In this document: one piece after another, positions 18,160-28,800 of the stretch | Position numbering within the stretch: the stretch's first letter is position 1 | Layout of the letters: every line of letters starts with the position of its first letter | Origin: Arcicella sp034931005 | GTDB lineage: Bacteria > Bacteroidota > Bacteroidia > Cytophagales > Spirosomataceae | DNA: 64,000 bases | Reading direction: 5' to 3' | Assembly (NCBI RefSeq): GCF_034931005.1 | Contig: NZ_JAYGIN010000018.1 | Location: 1 to 64,000 of the forward strand | Notes under the pieces: generated by a model | What the model was told of the DNA's origin: nothing | Database searches by the model: none | What the model saw: only the letters and a program-made list of their open reading frames with translations | Translations under genes and position numbers: made by a program

Positions 18160-21100
18160 CTAAAAATCGAATTTTGCTCCGATGGTAATAACTCTCGGAA
18201 TTGGATATGAACCATAATCGACACCCACAAAAGCTCCATTTGGTGCATTTCCAGAAGCATTTAATCCACTTGAGGTATTTCCGTTGGCTTCACCTGAGAA
18301 ACTCGAAGCATTGTAAGTTGTATTTTCTGGGTCATAATTGGTATAGTTACTCCACAAGAAAACATTCTCAGCATTTACATAAAAACGTGCCGTTTTAATC
18401 GGTAAATGTCTCATGATTGAGGTAGGAAGTGCATAAGAAACTCGGATGTTTTTCAGACGAACGAAAGAGGCATCTTCAACCCACAAACTACTAAATTGGT
18501 CTTGAAAACCTGTTAAACCCAAGGTTGCTCTAAAATGCTGACCATCACCGGGGTTAGCTTCTGAACGCCAACGATTGGCAACACCTTCGTACATATTACG
18601 CCCATTGTTCCAAAAACCTGAGTAACGGAAGTTTTGATTCACAATTTCTCCGCCAAATGTTCCTTGAAACATGAATGACAAGTCAATTCCTTTGTATGAA
18701 AAAGTATTGGTTAAACCTGCCGTAAAATCGGGCTGATAATTCCCCAAAGTTGTGCGGTCGTCAACCGTAATTTTGCCATCACCGTTTACATCTCTAATAA
18801 TTGGGTCGCCCGCTTTTGTTGTACTATAATGCGGATAAGCATCTACTGCTGCTTGATTTTTGAAAACGCCATCTACCACATAACCATAGAAATTAGAAAT
18901 CGGCTGACCCACTTCGGTTTTTACCGTTACCACAAAATCCGTGTAGGTTATTGGGGCGTTGGTTTTCCCTAATTGCAATACTTTATTACGGTTCATACTA
19001 AAATTAAAATCAGTTGACCAATTGAATTTTCCTCTTATGTTTTGGGTATTTAGGTTTAATTCAATCCCTGTATTTTCCATTTTACCAATATTGGTTAATT
19101 GCGTAGCAAAACCTGTAATATCTGGCACAGGAACGTTTAACAGCATATCATTAGTCGTTGAATTATAATATTCTGCCGATAAACCAATGCGATTATTGAG
19201 TGCTTTTAGGTCAATGCCAACGTTAAATTGCGTAGTACGTTCCCATTTCAAATCGGTATTGGCAATGTTGGCAATCGTTAAACCTGGTGTTAAAGTTCCG
19301 CCCGAAACATAATTTGAGGAGTTCAATAAACTCTTTGAACCATAATTTGGAATCTGATTATTACCAGCCATTCCGTAACTCACTCTGAATTTCAAGCTAT
19401 TTACAGCCTTCACATTTTGCATAAAATTCTCATCCGAAACCATCCAAGCACCCGAAACAGAAGGGAAATATCCCCAACGAGTATTAGCTCCAAAACGAGA
19501 ACTTCCATCACGACGAATGGCGGCGGTTAAAAAATATTTGTTTTGAAAATTATATTGAGCTCTTCCCAAATACGAAAGCATCGACCATTCAGAAGCATTG
19601 GTAAAACCGCTTGAAACTACTCCTGCGTTTAGCGTTTCAACTAAATCATTCGGGAAATTTCCAGATGTTAAAGTGGCAAATTCATTGCGTTGACTTTGTG
19701 CTGAATAACCCAACAAAACACTTAAATTATGGTCGCCAAAAGATTTTTCGTAGTTTAACGTATTCTCATTCAGCCAGTTAAACGTATAGCCACTGGTAGA
19801 ATATCCTTCTGCCGCCAAAATACCCGAATAGCCGTAACCTTGTTTATTTACTCGATATGAGTTGTAGCGAGTATTGTACAAATTGGCATTAATGCTGGTT
19901 CGTAATTTCAAGCCATCCATTATTTTATATTCCAAAAATGCCGTTCCCAACGTATTGAAAGTCTTGTTTTCTTTGTGAATGTAACGGGTCAAAGAATACG
20001 GATGCCATAAATTTAAGTCGTTGAAAGCCACATATTTATTCCAAACAGAGTTGGGGTCACGGTAGCCGATATTACCATTTTCGTTATAAATTGGAAAAAT
20101 CGGGTCGCTTTGCAAACCCAAACTTACTACATCACTTTTACCTTGCGTTCCGTCGGTACGGTCAAAAATACTGGTTACGCCTAAGTTTAAACCAATCGTA
20201 AATTGCTCGCTTAATTGATGTTTAATGTTAGAACGGATGGATAATCTTTTGTAATAATTTTCGTCCAAAACTGCTTGTTGATTCAAATATGAGGCAGAAA
20301 ACATAAATTGCGTTTTCTCCGTTCCGCCCGAAGCCGATAGTTGAAAGTTTTGCGACGGAGCAACTCTAAACATGACACTTTGCCAATCAGTACCTTTCCC
20401 AAATTGTTGCGGGTTTGTCAGAAAATCATCAGGAATACGATACGTTGAAGTACGAACACTATTGGGGTCAGAAGCCTTGTTTTTTGCTGGGTTCAAATCA
20501 ACCCAAGCATTATTATGGGCATCCACGTAGTAGTCAATCCACTGTTGAGCATCCATCATTTTTACCCTTCTTTCTACGCTTTGCACGCCCGATTCGTAGC
20601 CAATATTGAAGGTTGTTTTCCCAACTTTTCCCAATTTGGTTGTTACTAAAATAACGCCATTTGCTCCACGAGAACCATAAATTGCTGCCGAAGAAGCATC
20701 TTTCAACACTTCCACCGATTCAATATCTTGCGGATTTATCATATTAAGGTTAAAGTTTTCGAGTGGCACACCATCCACCACAAAAAGTGGATTTGTTCCT
20801 GCCGTAATTGAGCTTACACCCCGAATACGAATGATTGGTGAAACCCCAGGAGCCCCTTGTCCTTGCGAGATATTTACGCCCGCAATTTGTCCTGCCAACG
20901 CTTGTGTAACATTACTAAAAGAACGGTCTTGAAACTGCTTGAAATTAACCGACGAAACTGCTCCCGAAATGGCTCTTTTGCTTTGCGTTCCGTAACCAAC
21001 CACAACAACTTCGTCCAATGATTTTTGGTCAATCATCAGCGAAACAGCAAATGAAGTGCGTTTGCCAACGGTAATTTCTTGTTTTCCATAACCTACATAA

Positions 21101-21726
21101 CTAAAAATTAATACCGCATTTTCGTCAGGAACGGAGAGTTTAAACTGTCCATTTTCGTCTGAACTTGTACCTTTATTCGTGCCTTTTATCGTGATATTTA
21201 CACCTGCCAAAATATTGCCTTTGTCGTCAGTAATTTTTCCAAAAACGGTTTGTTCATTTACAGCAAGGACAGCAGTTTTTTCCACAATCTGTAAATCGGC
21301 ATTAGGATTTTTGGGGTTGATGGTGATTCCGTTTTCTTGAAATCGAGCATTGGATTCAGCCCTCTCTTTGCCTGATTTTTCTTCCAAAATCATATAAGAA
21401 GTCTTATTGATTTTTTTATAAGTCAGTCCGAACGGTGATAATAAACGTTCTAAATTTTGATTGAGATTTTTCTCAGCCGAATAAACGTTTGTTTTTACAG
21501 AAAACCGCTCAACCGACTTCAATTCGTACATTATTTCAATGCCATAATGATTTTTTAATAATTGGATTGCATCCTTTAATTTGATATTTGACTCCGTTTG
21601 AGCCTCACTTTGCGGATGAATTTGCTTACTCGAAGCATACGCCTGCGACCAGCAGGGCTGTTTTGCCACAAGCAAAAGCGTAACCATTAAACCCACCTGA
21701 GCGGTTTTGTGTATTCGTTTTTTCAT
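18160..21726 (-). CDS. susC: SusC-type TonB-dependent transporter with STN signalling domain
   Basis: This 1188-aa outer-membrane importer has a signal peptide ending PCWSQA. An STN domain follows (about residues 45-115; IKLKDAIQLLKNHYGIEIMY, LERLLSPFGLTYKKINK), then a CarboxypepD_reg-like domain (about 158-235), the LDEVVVVGYGTQSKRAISGAV signature, the plug (PLFVVDGVPLENFN, VEVLKDASSAAIYGSRGANGV) and the barrel ending VITIGAKFDF. The STN domain means binding of substrate can be relayed to the FecR anti-sigma factor encoded 46 bp upstream, and through it to the ECF sigma factor. It pairs with the downstream SusD. The first SusC in this window lacks STN, so the two systems are regulated differently. 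Confidence 0.95.
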   Translation of the reverse strand: MKKRIHKTAQVGLMVTLLLVAKQPCWSQAYASSKQIHPQSEAQTESNIKLKDAIQLLKNHYGIEIMYELKSVERFSVKTNVYSAEKNLNQNLERLLSPFGLTYKKINKTSYMILEEKSGKERAESNARFQENGITINPKNPNADLQIVEKTAVLAVNEQTVFGKITDDKGNILAGVNITIKGTNKGTSSDENGQFKLSVPDENAVLIFSYVGYGKQEITVGKRTSFAVSLMIDQKSLDEVVVVGYGTQSKRAISGAVSSVNFKQFQDRSFSNVTQALAGQIAGVNISQGQGAPGVSPIIRIRGVSSITAGTNPLFVVDGVPLENFNLNMINPQDIESVEVLKDASSAAIYGSRGANGVILVTTKLGKVGKTTFNIGYESGVQSVERRVKMMDAQQWIDYYVDAHNNAWVDLNPAKNKASDPNSVRTSTYRIPDDFLTNPQQFGKGTDWQSVMFRVAPSQNFQLSASGGTEKTQFMFSASYLNQQAVLDENYYKRLSIRSNIKHQLSEQFTIGLNLGVTSIFDRTDGTQGKSDVVSLGLQSDPIFPIYNENGNIGYRDPNSVWNKYVAFNDLNLWHPYSLTRYIHKENKTFNTLGTAFLEYKIMDGLKLRTSINANLYNTRYNSYRVNKQGYGYSGILAAEGYSTSGYTFNWLNENTLNYEKSFGDHNLSVLLGYSAQSQRNEFATLTSGNFPNDLVETLNAGVVSSGFTNASEWSMLSYLGRAQYNFQNKYFLTAAIRRDGSSRFGANTRWGYFPSVSGAWMVSDENFMQNVKAVNSLKFRVSYGMAGNNQIPNYGSKSLLNSSNYVSGGTLTPGLTIANIANTDLKWERTTQFNVGIDLKALNNRIGLSAEYYNSTTNDMLLNVPVPDITGFATQLTNIGKMENTGIELNLNTQNIRGKFNWSTDFNFSMNRNKVLQLGKTNAPITYTDFVVTVKTEVGQPISNFYGYVVDGVFKNQAAVDAYPHYSTTKAGDPIIRDVNGDGKITVDDRTTLGNYQPDFTAGLTNTFSYKGIDLSFMFQGTFGGEIVNQNFRYSGFWNNGRNMYEGVANRWRSEANPGDGQHFRATLGLTGFQDQFSSLWVEDASFVRLKNIRVSYALPTSIMRHLPIKTARFYVNAENVFLWSNYTNYDPENTTYNASSFSGEANGNTSSGLNASGNAPNGAFVGVDYGSYPIPRVITIGAKFDF

Positions 21727-21771
21727 AGTATATTTTATTTGAAAGATTGTTTGACGTTTTGGGTGAGGTTG

Positions 21772-22776
21772 TTAATATTCAGACAAAATGACTTGATTAC
21801 CCTGTCTGACCACATTGATATTCAATAATTCTGAAATTGTTTTTAGTAATTCATCAACATTTTCTGCTCTGAATGAACCCATTAGCACTCTTTGAGATAA
21901 TTCATCGCCTTTTATTTCTACGGTCAATCCATAGTTTTCTTCCAAAAGATAGCCTACTTCTTGCAGGGTGGTTTCTTCAAAAACGAAGCGATTGTCTTTC
22001 GTTTCAACATTTTGAGGTTTGATAAGGGCGACTTTTTTATGAATATGGTTTTGGTTATCCAAACTGACCAATTCGCCAGGTTTCATAATAAGCTGTTTTT
22101 TCGTATTTCCTTCGGTGTATTCTATTCTGACTTTCCCTTTTTTCAAGACCACTTTTGAACCCTGCTGACGAGCGTAAACAGAAAACTCTGTTCCCAAAAC
22201 AACCACTTCGAAATGATTTTCAGATTTTACGATAAACTGCTGATTATCAAGGGTATGTTTTACAGAAAAACTGGCTTCACCCGTCAAAAAAACTTCTCTA
22301 TTTTCTGAACCAAATCCCCAACGAGCTAAACGTAAAGTAGAATTTTCATTTAAAACTGCTTTACTGCCATCGGGCAAATTAATTGCCTGACTTTCACCAA
22401 TTTGAGTTCTATACGTTTGATAATAAAGGTGATTTCTAAAAACAAAAGTTAAGAGTCCCAAACATAAAAAAATAGATGCCGCAACTGCCCATTTGTACCA
22501 ACGTTGAGAATGGCGGTTCTCGTTGTCACTGTTAAAAGGAGAGGTAAGTATTGCCGTTTCCTGACCAATTTCCATGAAGCCAATAAATTGGTTCAAAGAT
22601 TCTTCGGTATCAGGTAAATATTGTAAATTATGGTGTTCCCACTGTTCGAGCCATTGGTAATAAAGCTCTTCATTTTTCTCCTCTTTCAGCCAATCATTAA
22701 TAAGTTGGCGTTGCAAAGGGGAAGTTTTTCGAGCAAAATGGTTGAATAGTAATTCTTTGGTTATATTCGTATTCAT
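21772..22776 (-). CDS. FecR-family anti-sigma factor
   Basis: This 334-aa inner-membrane anti-sigma regulator has an N-terminal cytosolic sigma-binding region (about 1-90, rich in Trp: QWLEQWEHHNLQYL) and one transmembrane helix (about 112-128; WAVAASIFLCLGLLTFVF). The periplasmic FecR domain (about 140-235) contains GESQAINLPDGSKAVLNENSTL and GEASFSV. A C-terminal DUF4974/STN-like domain (about 265-334) contains VFEETTLQEVGYLLEENYGL. It receives the signal from the STN domain of the SusC encoded downstream and controls the sigma factor encoded upstream. Order and spacing are those of a standard Bacteroidota sigma/FecR/SusC/SusD operon. Confidence 0.95.
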   Translation of the reverse strand: MNTNITKELLFNHFARKTSPLQRQLINDWLKEEKNEELYYQWLEQWEHHNLQYLPDTEESLNQFIGFMEIGQETAILTSPFNSDNENRHSQRWYKWAVAASIFLCLGLLTFVFRNHLYYQTYRTQIGESQAINLPDGSKAVLNENSTLRLARWGFGSENREVFLTGEASFSVKHTLDNQQFIVKSENHFEVVVLGTEFSVYARQQGSKVVLKKGKVRIEYTEGNTKKQLIMKPGELVSLDNQNHIHKKVALIKPQNVETKDNRFVFEETTLQEVGYLLEENYGLTVEIKGDELSQRVLMGSFRAENVDELLKTISELLNINVVRQGNQVILSEY

Positions 22777-22836
22777 TGGAAATCCTTTTTTTGTAAAGTG
22801 TTCATCATTAGGTAATTGGATTAATCATTTTATCAC

Positions 22837-23529
22837 TTAATCCATTTTACTCATCATCATAATTAGTACACTTGCCAACCAATGTTGTTGTAAACCTTTG
22901 CGTAGAAGTGATAAAGCCTTTCCAATATGAGCTTCGACTGTTTTCTGAGAAAGTTGTAATTCCTCAGCTATTTCGTGGTATTTTTTTCCTTCAAAACGAT
23001 TCATTAAAAATACCTTTCTGCATTGTGGCGTTAGTGATTCTACTAAATTTTCAACTTGCTGTAAAATTTCTTCAAATTGCGTAATATCATCGGGGCGTTG
23101 ACCGACTGAAATTTCTTTGGAGTATGCTGCATCAATACCTTCTAACCCTTTAAATTCTGAACGAATATGATTTAATGCCTCATTTCTAACGCAACGAAAG
23201 AGGTACATTCGATAGGAAGTTGTAACCGATAAATAAGTTTTATTTTTCCAGAATCGACAAAAAACTTCGCTCACCAAATCTTCCGCAATGGCTTTTGAAT
23301 AAACAAAACGAACGGCATGACTACACAAAATTTTGTGATAACGACGAAATAATAATTCACAGCCTTTTTGTGGATTTTCCGCAAAAGCATTCCGAATTAA
23401 TAGCTCTGCATCATAGAAAACCAGTTTTCCATTTTTATTGTCTTCATCATTTTCATTCATCAGCTTGATAAAATCATCGGGCTGATTAATAAATTCTGGT
23501 GCGATTGTTGGATTTACGACCATTTTCAT
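22837..23529 (-). CDS. ECF RNA polymerase sigma factor
   Basis: This 230-aa ECF sigma factor has region 2 at about residues 65-130 (LFRRYHKILCSHAVRFVYSK, EDLVSEVFCRFW). Region 4 is at about 165-220 (SLTPQCRKVFLMNRFEGKKY, then IAEELQLSQKTVEAHIGKAL). It probably directs transcription of its own operon (FecR, SusC, SusD, GH106) when the outer-membrane transporter reports substrate. The start at 23529 (MKMVVNP) is used; a second in-frame ATG lies two codons later. The N-terminal extension of about 60 residues before region 2 is somewhat long for the class, so a later start cannot be excluded. Confidence 0.93.
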   Translation of the reverse strand: MKMVVNPTIAPEFINQPDDFIKLMNENDEDNKNGKLVFYDAELLIRNAFAENPQKGCELLFRRYHKILCSHAVRFVYSKAIAEDLVSEVFCRFWKNKTYLSVTTSYRMYLFRCVRNEALNHIRSEFKGLEGIDAAYSKEISVGQRPDDITQFEEILQQVENLVESLTPQCRKVFLMNRFEGKKYHEIAEELQLSQKTVEAHIGKALSLLRKGLQQHWLASVLIMMMSKMD

Positions 23530-24136
23530 AAGCTATGATTTAATCAATTTTTTCTTTGAATTATTCAATTGGTAATAAGAAGACACAATCTGTACAAAAT
23601 ACCCTTAATCGTTTTTGACTTATTTTTCAGTTGTTTTACGATAGTATTGAAACTGTTTACAAAAAATGGATGATTTGATCTTTATCAGCAATAGCCCAAA
23701 AACAAGTAAATTACCAAACAAAGGTACTTCTCCTAAAAAGTGCTTTTTTGTATTATTTTTTCTTTGTATTGTACCTTGTTGTCTAAATAAGAAAGGAAGA
23801 ATTAGACTGTTAAAATGGAGATAAATATTGAATCAGAAAATTATGAAAGGATGAATAGTAATAAAATTTAGGCTAATTGTCTATGAGATAAGATATTACA
23901 TATATTTTTATAATAGCCAAAATTAAGCAATGGCAAGGCAGGATAGATAAGATTTGAAATGTAAAATTGATTCTTGAAATAGTACAAAGATAAAATCATA
24001 TAATTTGTAGAGAAAATTGTATATCGTGTAGCATTTTATTCGTAGTAATTTTGAATCAAAATACGAACTTATCAAATCAGTGCATCAACAGATAGGGTAA
24101 ATTATCATTTCAACTTTTGATTTTATTAATAGAACA
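23530..24136. other. Divergent promoter region without genes
   Basis: These 607 AT-rich bases separate the sigma-factor operon (-) from the long plus-strand catabolic run (+). No ORF, RNA gene or repeat is visible. A TAATTTG word at 24001-24007 is near the Bacteroidota -7 consensus but lacks a well-spaced -33 partner, so no promoter is called. Confidence 0.5.
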
Positions 24137-25774
24137 ATGAAAAAACGTAACTTAATTTTTCTAATCCTTATCAGCTTATTAGGAGGTAAAAATACATCTT
24201 TTGCACAGTATCCAGCTATTCCAGATTCTGTACAAAAAGCCAGTGACGCTTTATTAAAAGAAACATGGCGTTTGTCGGATATTGCATGGCAAAAAGCATG
24301 GAAAACCATTCAATATGATGCCACTCATGGCAAACCTTACATTCCTTGGGCGGCTCGTCCGATTGACTTACCACAGGCTGAAATTCCTGCTTTTCCAGGA
24401 GCAGAAGGCGGTGGAGCGTATTCATTTGGTGGACGTGGTGGAAAAGTATTTGTAGTAACAAATTTGAATGATGACGGCGAAGGTAGTCTTCGTTGGGCGT
24501 GCGAACAAGGTGGTGCAAGAGTGGTCGTATTCAACGTTTCGGGCATTATTCGCATCAAAAGACCTTTAATTATTAGAGCTCCGTACATTACGATTGCAGG
24601 TCAAACTGCCCCTGGCGATGGCGTTTGTGTGGCGGGCGAATCGGTTTGGATTAATACGCACGATGTTGTCATTCGTTTCATGCGTTTTCGTAGAGGAGAA
24701 ACCAATGTGGGACGTAGAGACGACTCAATTGGCGGAAATCCAATCGGAAATATTATGATTGACCATGTGTCGGCAAGTTGGGGTTTAGATGAAAATATGT
24801 CGATGTATCGCCACATGTATAATGACAGTACAGGCAAAATTGAAGATAAATTACCAACAGTAAATATTACGATTCAAAATTCGATTTTTTCGGAAGCATT
24901 AGATACTTGGAATCACGCTTTTGGCAGTACACTTGGAGGAGAAAATTGTACATTTATGCGTAACCTTTGGGCAGATAATGCAGGACGTAATCCTTCTATT
25001 GGTTGGTTCGGAATTTTCAATTTTACCAATAACGTAATGTTCAATTGGGTACACCGTTCAATTGATGGGGGTGATTACCGTGCTATGTACAATATTATCA
25101 ATAATTATTTTAAACCCGGCCCACAAACACCGAAAGATTCACCGATTAGTTATCGTATTTTAAAACCAGAATCAGGACGTAGTAAATTGAAATATCTGAC
25201 CTATGGTCGTGCTTATGTGTCGGGTAATATTGTGGAAGGAAATGAGCGAGTAACCAAAGATAATTGGAACGGAGGCGTGCAAGTAGAAGACCATGCAAAT
25301 GCCGATAAATACATTGACTCTATCCGTTGGAAGAAACCTTTGCCGATGCCTACTAATATAACCATTTTACCCACAAAAGTTGCTCATGATTATGTTTTAG
25401 CAAATGCAGGGGCAATTTTGCCAAAACGTGATGCTGTGGATACTCGTGTAATTGAACAAGTGAAAACAGGAAAAATCAAGATTTCAAAAGAAGTAACCTT
25501 GCCAACTTCGCAATTTAAACACCGTCGTTTGCCGATTGATTCTTATAAAAATGGCATTATTACCGAAATTGCCCAAGTTGGCGGTTATCCTGTTTATCAA
25601 GGAATGCCTTACAAAGACAGCGATAATGACGGAATGCCCGATGTTTGGGAAACAAAAAATGGCTTAAATCCCAAAGATGCCAGCGATGCGGTAAAGGATA
25701 AAAATAACGACGGTTACACTAATATTGAAGAATATTTGAACAGTGTGGTATCTGTAAAAACGGTGAAACCGTAA
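24137..25774 (+). CDS. Secreted PL1-type pectate lyase
   Basis: This 545-aa secreted protein (signal peptide ending TSFAQ) is a polysaccharide lyase-1 right-handed beta-helix. It has the characteristic entry FPGAEGGGAYSFGGRGG from F86, NLNDDGEGSLRWAC, SGIIRIKRPLIIRAPYITIAGQT, then VVIRFMRFRRGE and MIDHVSASWGLDENMS along the catalytic face. At the C-terminus (from about 494), DSDNDGMPDVWETKNGLNP and DKNNDGYTNIEEYL form a thrombospondin-3-like calcium-binding tail. It should cleave de-esterified homogalacturonan by beta-elimination, removing the backbone around RG-II. It is the first gene of the long plus-strand run. Its stop codon lies inside an intergenic palindrome. Confidence 0.92.
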   Translation: MKKRNLIFLILISLLGGKNTSFAQYPAIPDSVQKASDALLKETWRLSDIAWQKAWKTIQYDATHGKPYIPWAARPIDLPQAEIPAFPGAEGGGAYSFGGRGGKVFVVTNLNDDGEGSLRWACEQGGARVVVFNVSGIIRIKRPLIIRAPYITIAGQTAPGDGVCVAGESVWINTHDVVIRFMRFRRGETNVGRRDDSIGGNPIGNIMIDHVSASWGLDENMSMYRHMYNDSTGKIEDKLPTVNITIQNSIFSEALDTWNHAFGSTLGGENCTFMRNLWADNAGRNPSIGWFGIFNFTNNVMFNWVHRSIDGGDYRAMYNIINNYFKPGPQTPKDSPISYRILKPESGRSKLKYLTYGRAYVSGNIVEGNERVTKDNWNGGVQVEDHANADKYIDSIRWKKPLPMPTNITILPTKVAHDYVLANAGAILPKRDAVDTRVIEQVKTGKIKISKEVTLPTSQFKHRRLPIDSYKNGIITEIAQVGGYPVYQGMPYKDSDNDGMPDVWETKNGLNPKDASDAVKDKNNDGYTNIEEYLNSVVSVKTVKP

Positions 25775-25871
25775 CACAGACTTCAGTCTGTAAATAATTA
25801 GATAATCCTTTAGATTTATTTTTTCTTAGTCTTACGGTTACGATTCAAATACAGACTGAAGTCTGTGTTAC
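25771..25871. repeat. Stop-codon-anchored palindrome (ACAGACT-AGTCTGT family), copy 1
   Basis: Two perfect 22-base arms (25771-25792 and 25850-25871; core ACAGACTTCAGTCTGT) are separated by 57 bases. The TAA in GTAACAC of the left arm is the stop codon of the PL1 gene, and the right arm ends 5 bases before the next ATG (25877). Each arm is itself a palindrome. Confidence 0.9.
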
Positions 25872-25876
25872 CCTCT

Positions 25877-28800
25877 ATGAATAAATTCCTTTATTTAATT
25901 ACCTTTTTCGTACTTACCTCAACGCATTCTTTTTCACAAAAAAAGAAAGAACAAGCACCCTTATCACCCATTTTTTTGGGCGATAAGGGTAAATTGGCTT
26001 ATACCCCAGACGCTCAAGGAAATCGAATTCCTGATTTTTCTTATTGTGGGTATATGGCAAGTGAAAAGTCAATTCCAACGATTGAGGCGAAGGTTTTTGT
26101 GAAAAGTCACAAAGGAGATGCTACCCAAAGAATCCAGTCAGCGATTGATTTTGTGGCAAATTTACCGTTGGATAATAATGGGTTTCGGGGAGCGGTGCAA
26201 TTGGATAAAGGGCAATTTGAGGTTAAAGGAAATTTACAAATTAGAACTTCTGGGATTGTATTGAGAGGATTTGGGAAAAATGAAACCATTATTTTGGGTT
26301 CAGGAGATTCAAGAGAAACCTTGATAAATATGAAAGGGAAAAATGATAAAACCCTTGAAAATGCTGTAAAAATTACGAATGCTTATGTTCCTGTAAATGC
26401 TCAAAAAATAAATGTTGCAGATATTTCGCCTTTTAAAATTGGAGACAAAATCATTATCAAACGCCCCTCTACTAAAGAATGGATTGAGCAACTCAAAACC
26501 GACCATTTTGGCGGTGGCGTAACTGCCTTAGGTTGGAAACCCAATCAAAGAGATTTATTTTGGGATAGAACAATTACTGCCATAAATGCCAATGAAATTA
26601 CGTTGGATGTTCCATTAACAACCGCATTAGACTCTATTTATGGCGGTGGTACGGTTTCAAATTATACTTGGAATGGGCGTATTTCAAATGTTGGGATTGA
26701 AAATTTGCAATTAATTTCTTCGTATGATAAAACAAATCTGAAAGACGAAGACCACCGTTGGATGGCAATTTCTTTTGAAAATGTAAGTGATGCTTGGGTC
26801 AGACAAACTACTTTCAAGCATTTTGCGGGTTCGGCAGTTAATATTTTAGCTACCGCCAAACGCATTACAGTTGAAGATTGTATCTCGACAGAACCCATTT
26901 CTGAGATTGGCGGTCAGCGGAGATACACGTTTTTTACGACAGGACAACAAACGCTTTTTCAACGAATTTATACCGAAAATGGCTACCATGATTTTGCCGT
27001 AGGTTATTGTGCTACTGGTCCAAATGCCTTTGTGCAATGCGAGTCAAAAACGCCTTTTAGTTTTAGCGGAACGATTGATAGTTGGGCTTCGGGCGTATTA
27101 TTTGATATTGTAAATGTAGATGGAAATGCCATCCGTTTTGCCAATCGTGGACAAGACGGACAAGGGGCTGGTTGGTCGGCAGCGAATAGTGTTTTGTGGC
27201 AATGTTCGGCTTCGATGGTGGAATGTGCCAAGCCTCCAACGGCTCAAAATTGGGCGTTTGGTACGTGGTCTCAATTTGCAGGAGACGGACATTGGGAGAT
27301 GTCAAATGAACACATCAAACCTCGCAGTCTGTTTTATGCACAATTGAAAGACCGTTTAGGAAATGAAGTAGAAAATCGCACTTTTTTGATGCCAACCTTA
27401 ACGGAAGCATCCAGTAGTCCGAAAGTGGAAGTAGCAATGGGATTAACTAAAAACGCTGTAAATCAAGCATTTACTTTGCAGGAATTTATTGTTGGACGAA
27501 TGTCGTCACAAGTGTTACCATTGTCTGTGTCTCCACAGACGATTGGAGTGTTGCCGTTGTCTGTGTCTCCGCAGACGATTGGAGTGTTGCCATTGTCTGT
27601 GTCTCCACAGACGATTGGACGACTGTCGTCTGTGGGGACACAGACAACGGCAATCATGCAAATCAAAAATGGTTGGTTGGTACGTGGCGATGAGATTTTG
27701 ACAGGTAGAAAACAAGACGTTCCTTGGTGGTCGGGCGTAGCTCGTCCGCATGGATTGGCAACGGCAAAACCGCACATCACTCGCTTTGTACCAGGGCAAA
27801 CTGGAACAGGTTTAACCGATGATTTAGCGGAATTAACCGATTGGATGAAGCAAAATAACGTTACGGTTTTAGACCACAATTATGGACTTTGGTACGATAG
27901 ACGAAGAGACGACCACGAGCGAATCCGTAGAATGGATGGCGAGGTTTGGACACCTTTTTATGAATTACCTTTTGCCAGAAGTGGGCAAGAAACCGCTTGG
28001 GACGGGTTGAGTAAATACGATTTGACGAAATATAATAAATGGTATTGGAGCAGATTAAAGCAATTTGCCGACTTGGCAGACCAGAAAAATTTGGTACTGA
28101 TTCATCAAAATTATTTTCAACATAACATCATCGAAGCAGGGGCTCATTATGCTGATTTCCCTTGGCGACCTGCCAATAATATTAACAACACTGGTTTCCC
28201 TGAGCCTGTGCCGTATGCGGGCGACAAACGGATTTTTATGGCGGAACAATTTTATGACATTTCGCACCCAATTCGCCGCAAAATTCATCGTGATTATATC
28301 AGAAAATGCTTGTCAAATTTCGCTGAAAATTCGGGTGTAATTCAATTGATTGGAGCTGAATATACAGGTCCTTTGCATTTTGTAGAATTTTGGATTGATG
28401 TTATTAGAGAATGGGAGAAAGAAACTGGCAAAAAAGTTACCATCGGATTAAGCACTACGAAAGATGTACAAGATGCGATTTTAGCCGACAAAATACGCTC
28501 AAAAACCATTGATTTGATAGATATTCGTTATTGGCATAATCAATTTAATGGTACAATTTACGAACCAAAAGGCGGACAAAATCTTGCTCCACGACAACAC
28601 GCACGCTTATTGAACCCTAAACGCTCGTCGTTTGAACAGATTTATAAAGCAGTACATGAATACCGTCAAAAGTTCCCTGAAAAAGCCGTGATTTATTCGA
28701 GTGATAGTTTTGAATCCAATGGTTGGGCGGTTTTTATGGCAGGTGGTTCGTTAGCCAATTTACCCCAAAATTTACCTCCTGATTTTTTGAAAAATACCTC

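Noticed and set aside
24001..24007. A -7 promoter element (TAATTTG) ahead of the PL1 gene
   Set aside because: It is one base short of the consensus TAnnTTTG and has no -33 TTTG at the right distance.
27512..27655. CRISPR-like array
   Set aside because: Units are contiguous 36-bp direct repeats with no unique spacers, lie in frame in a gene and end with an inverted copy; no cas genes are nearby.
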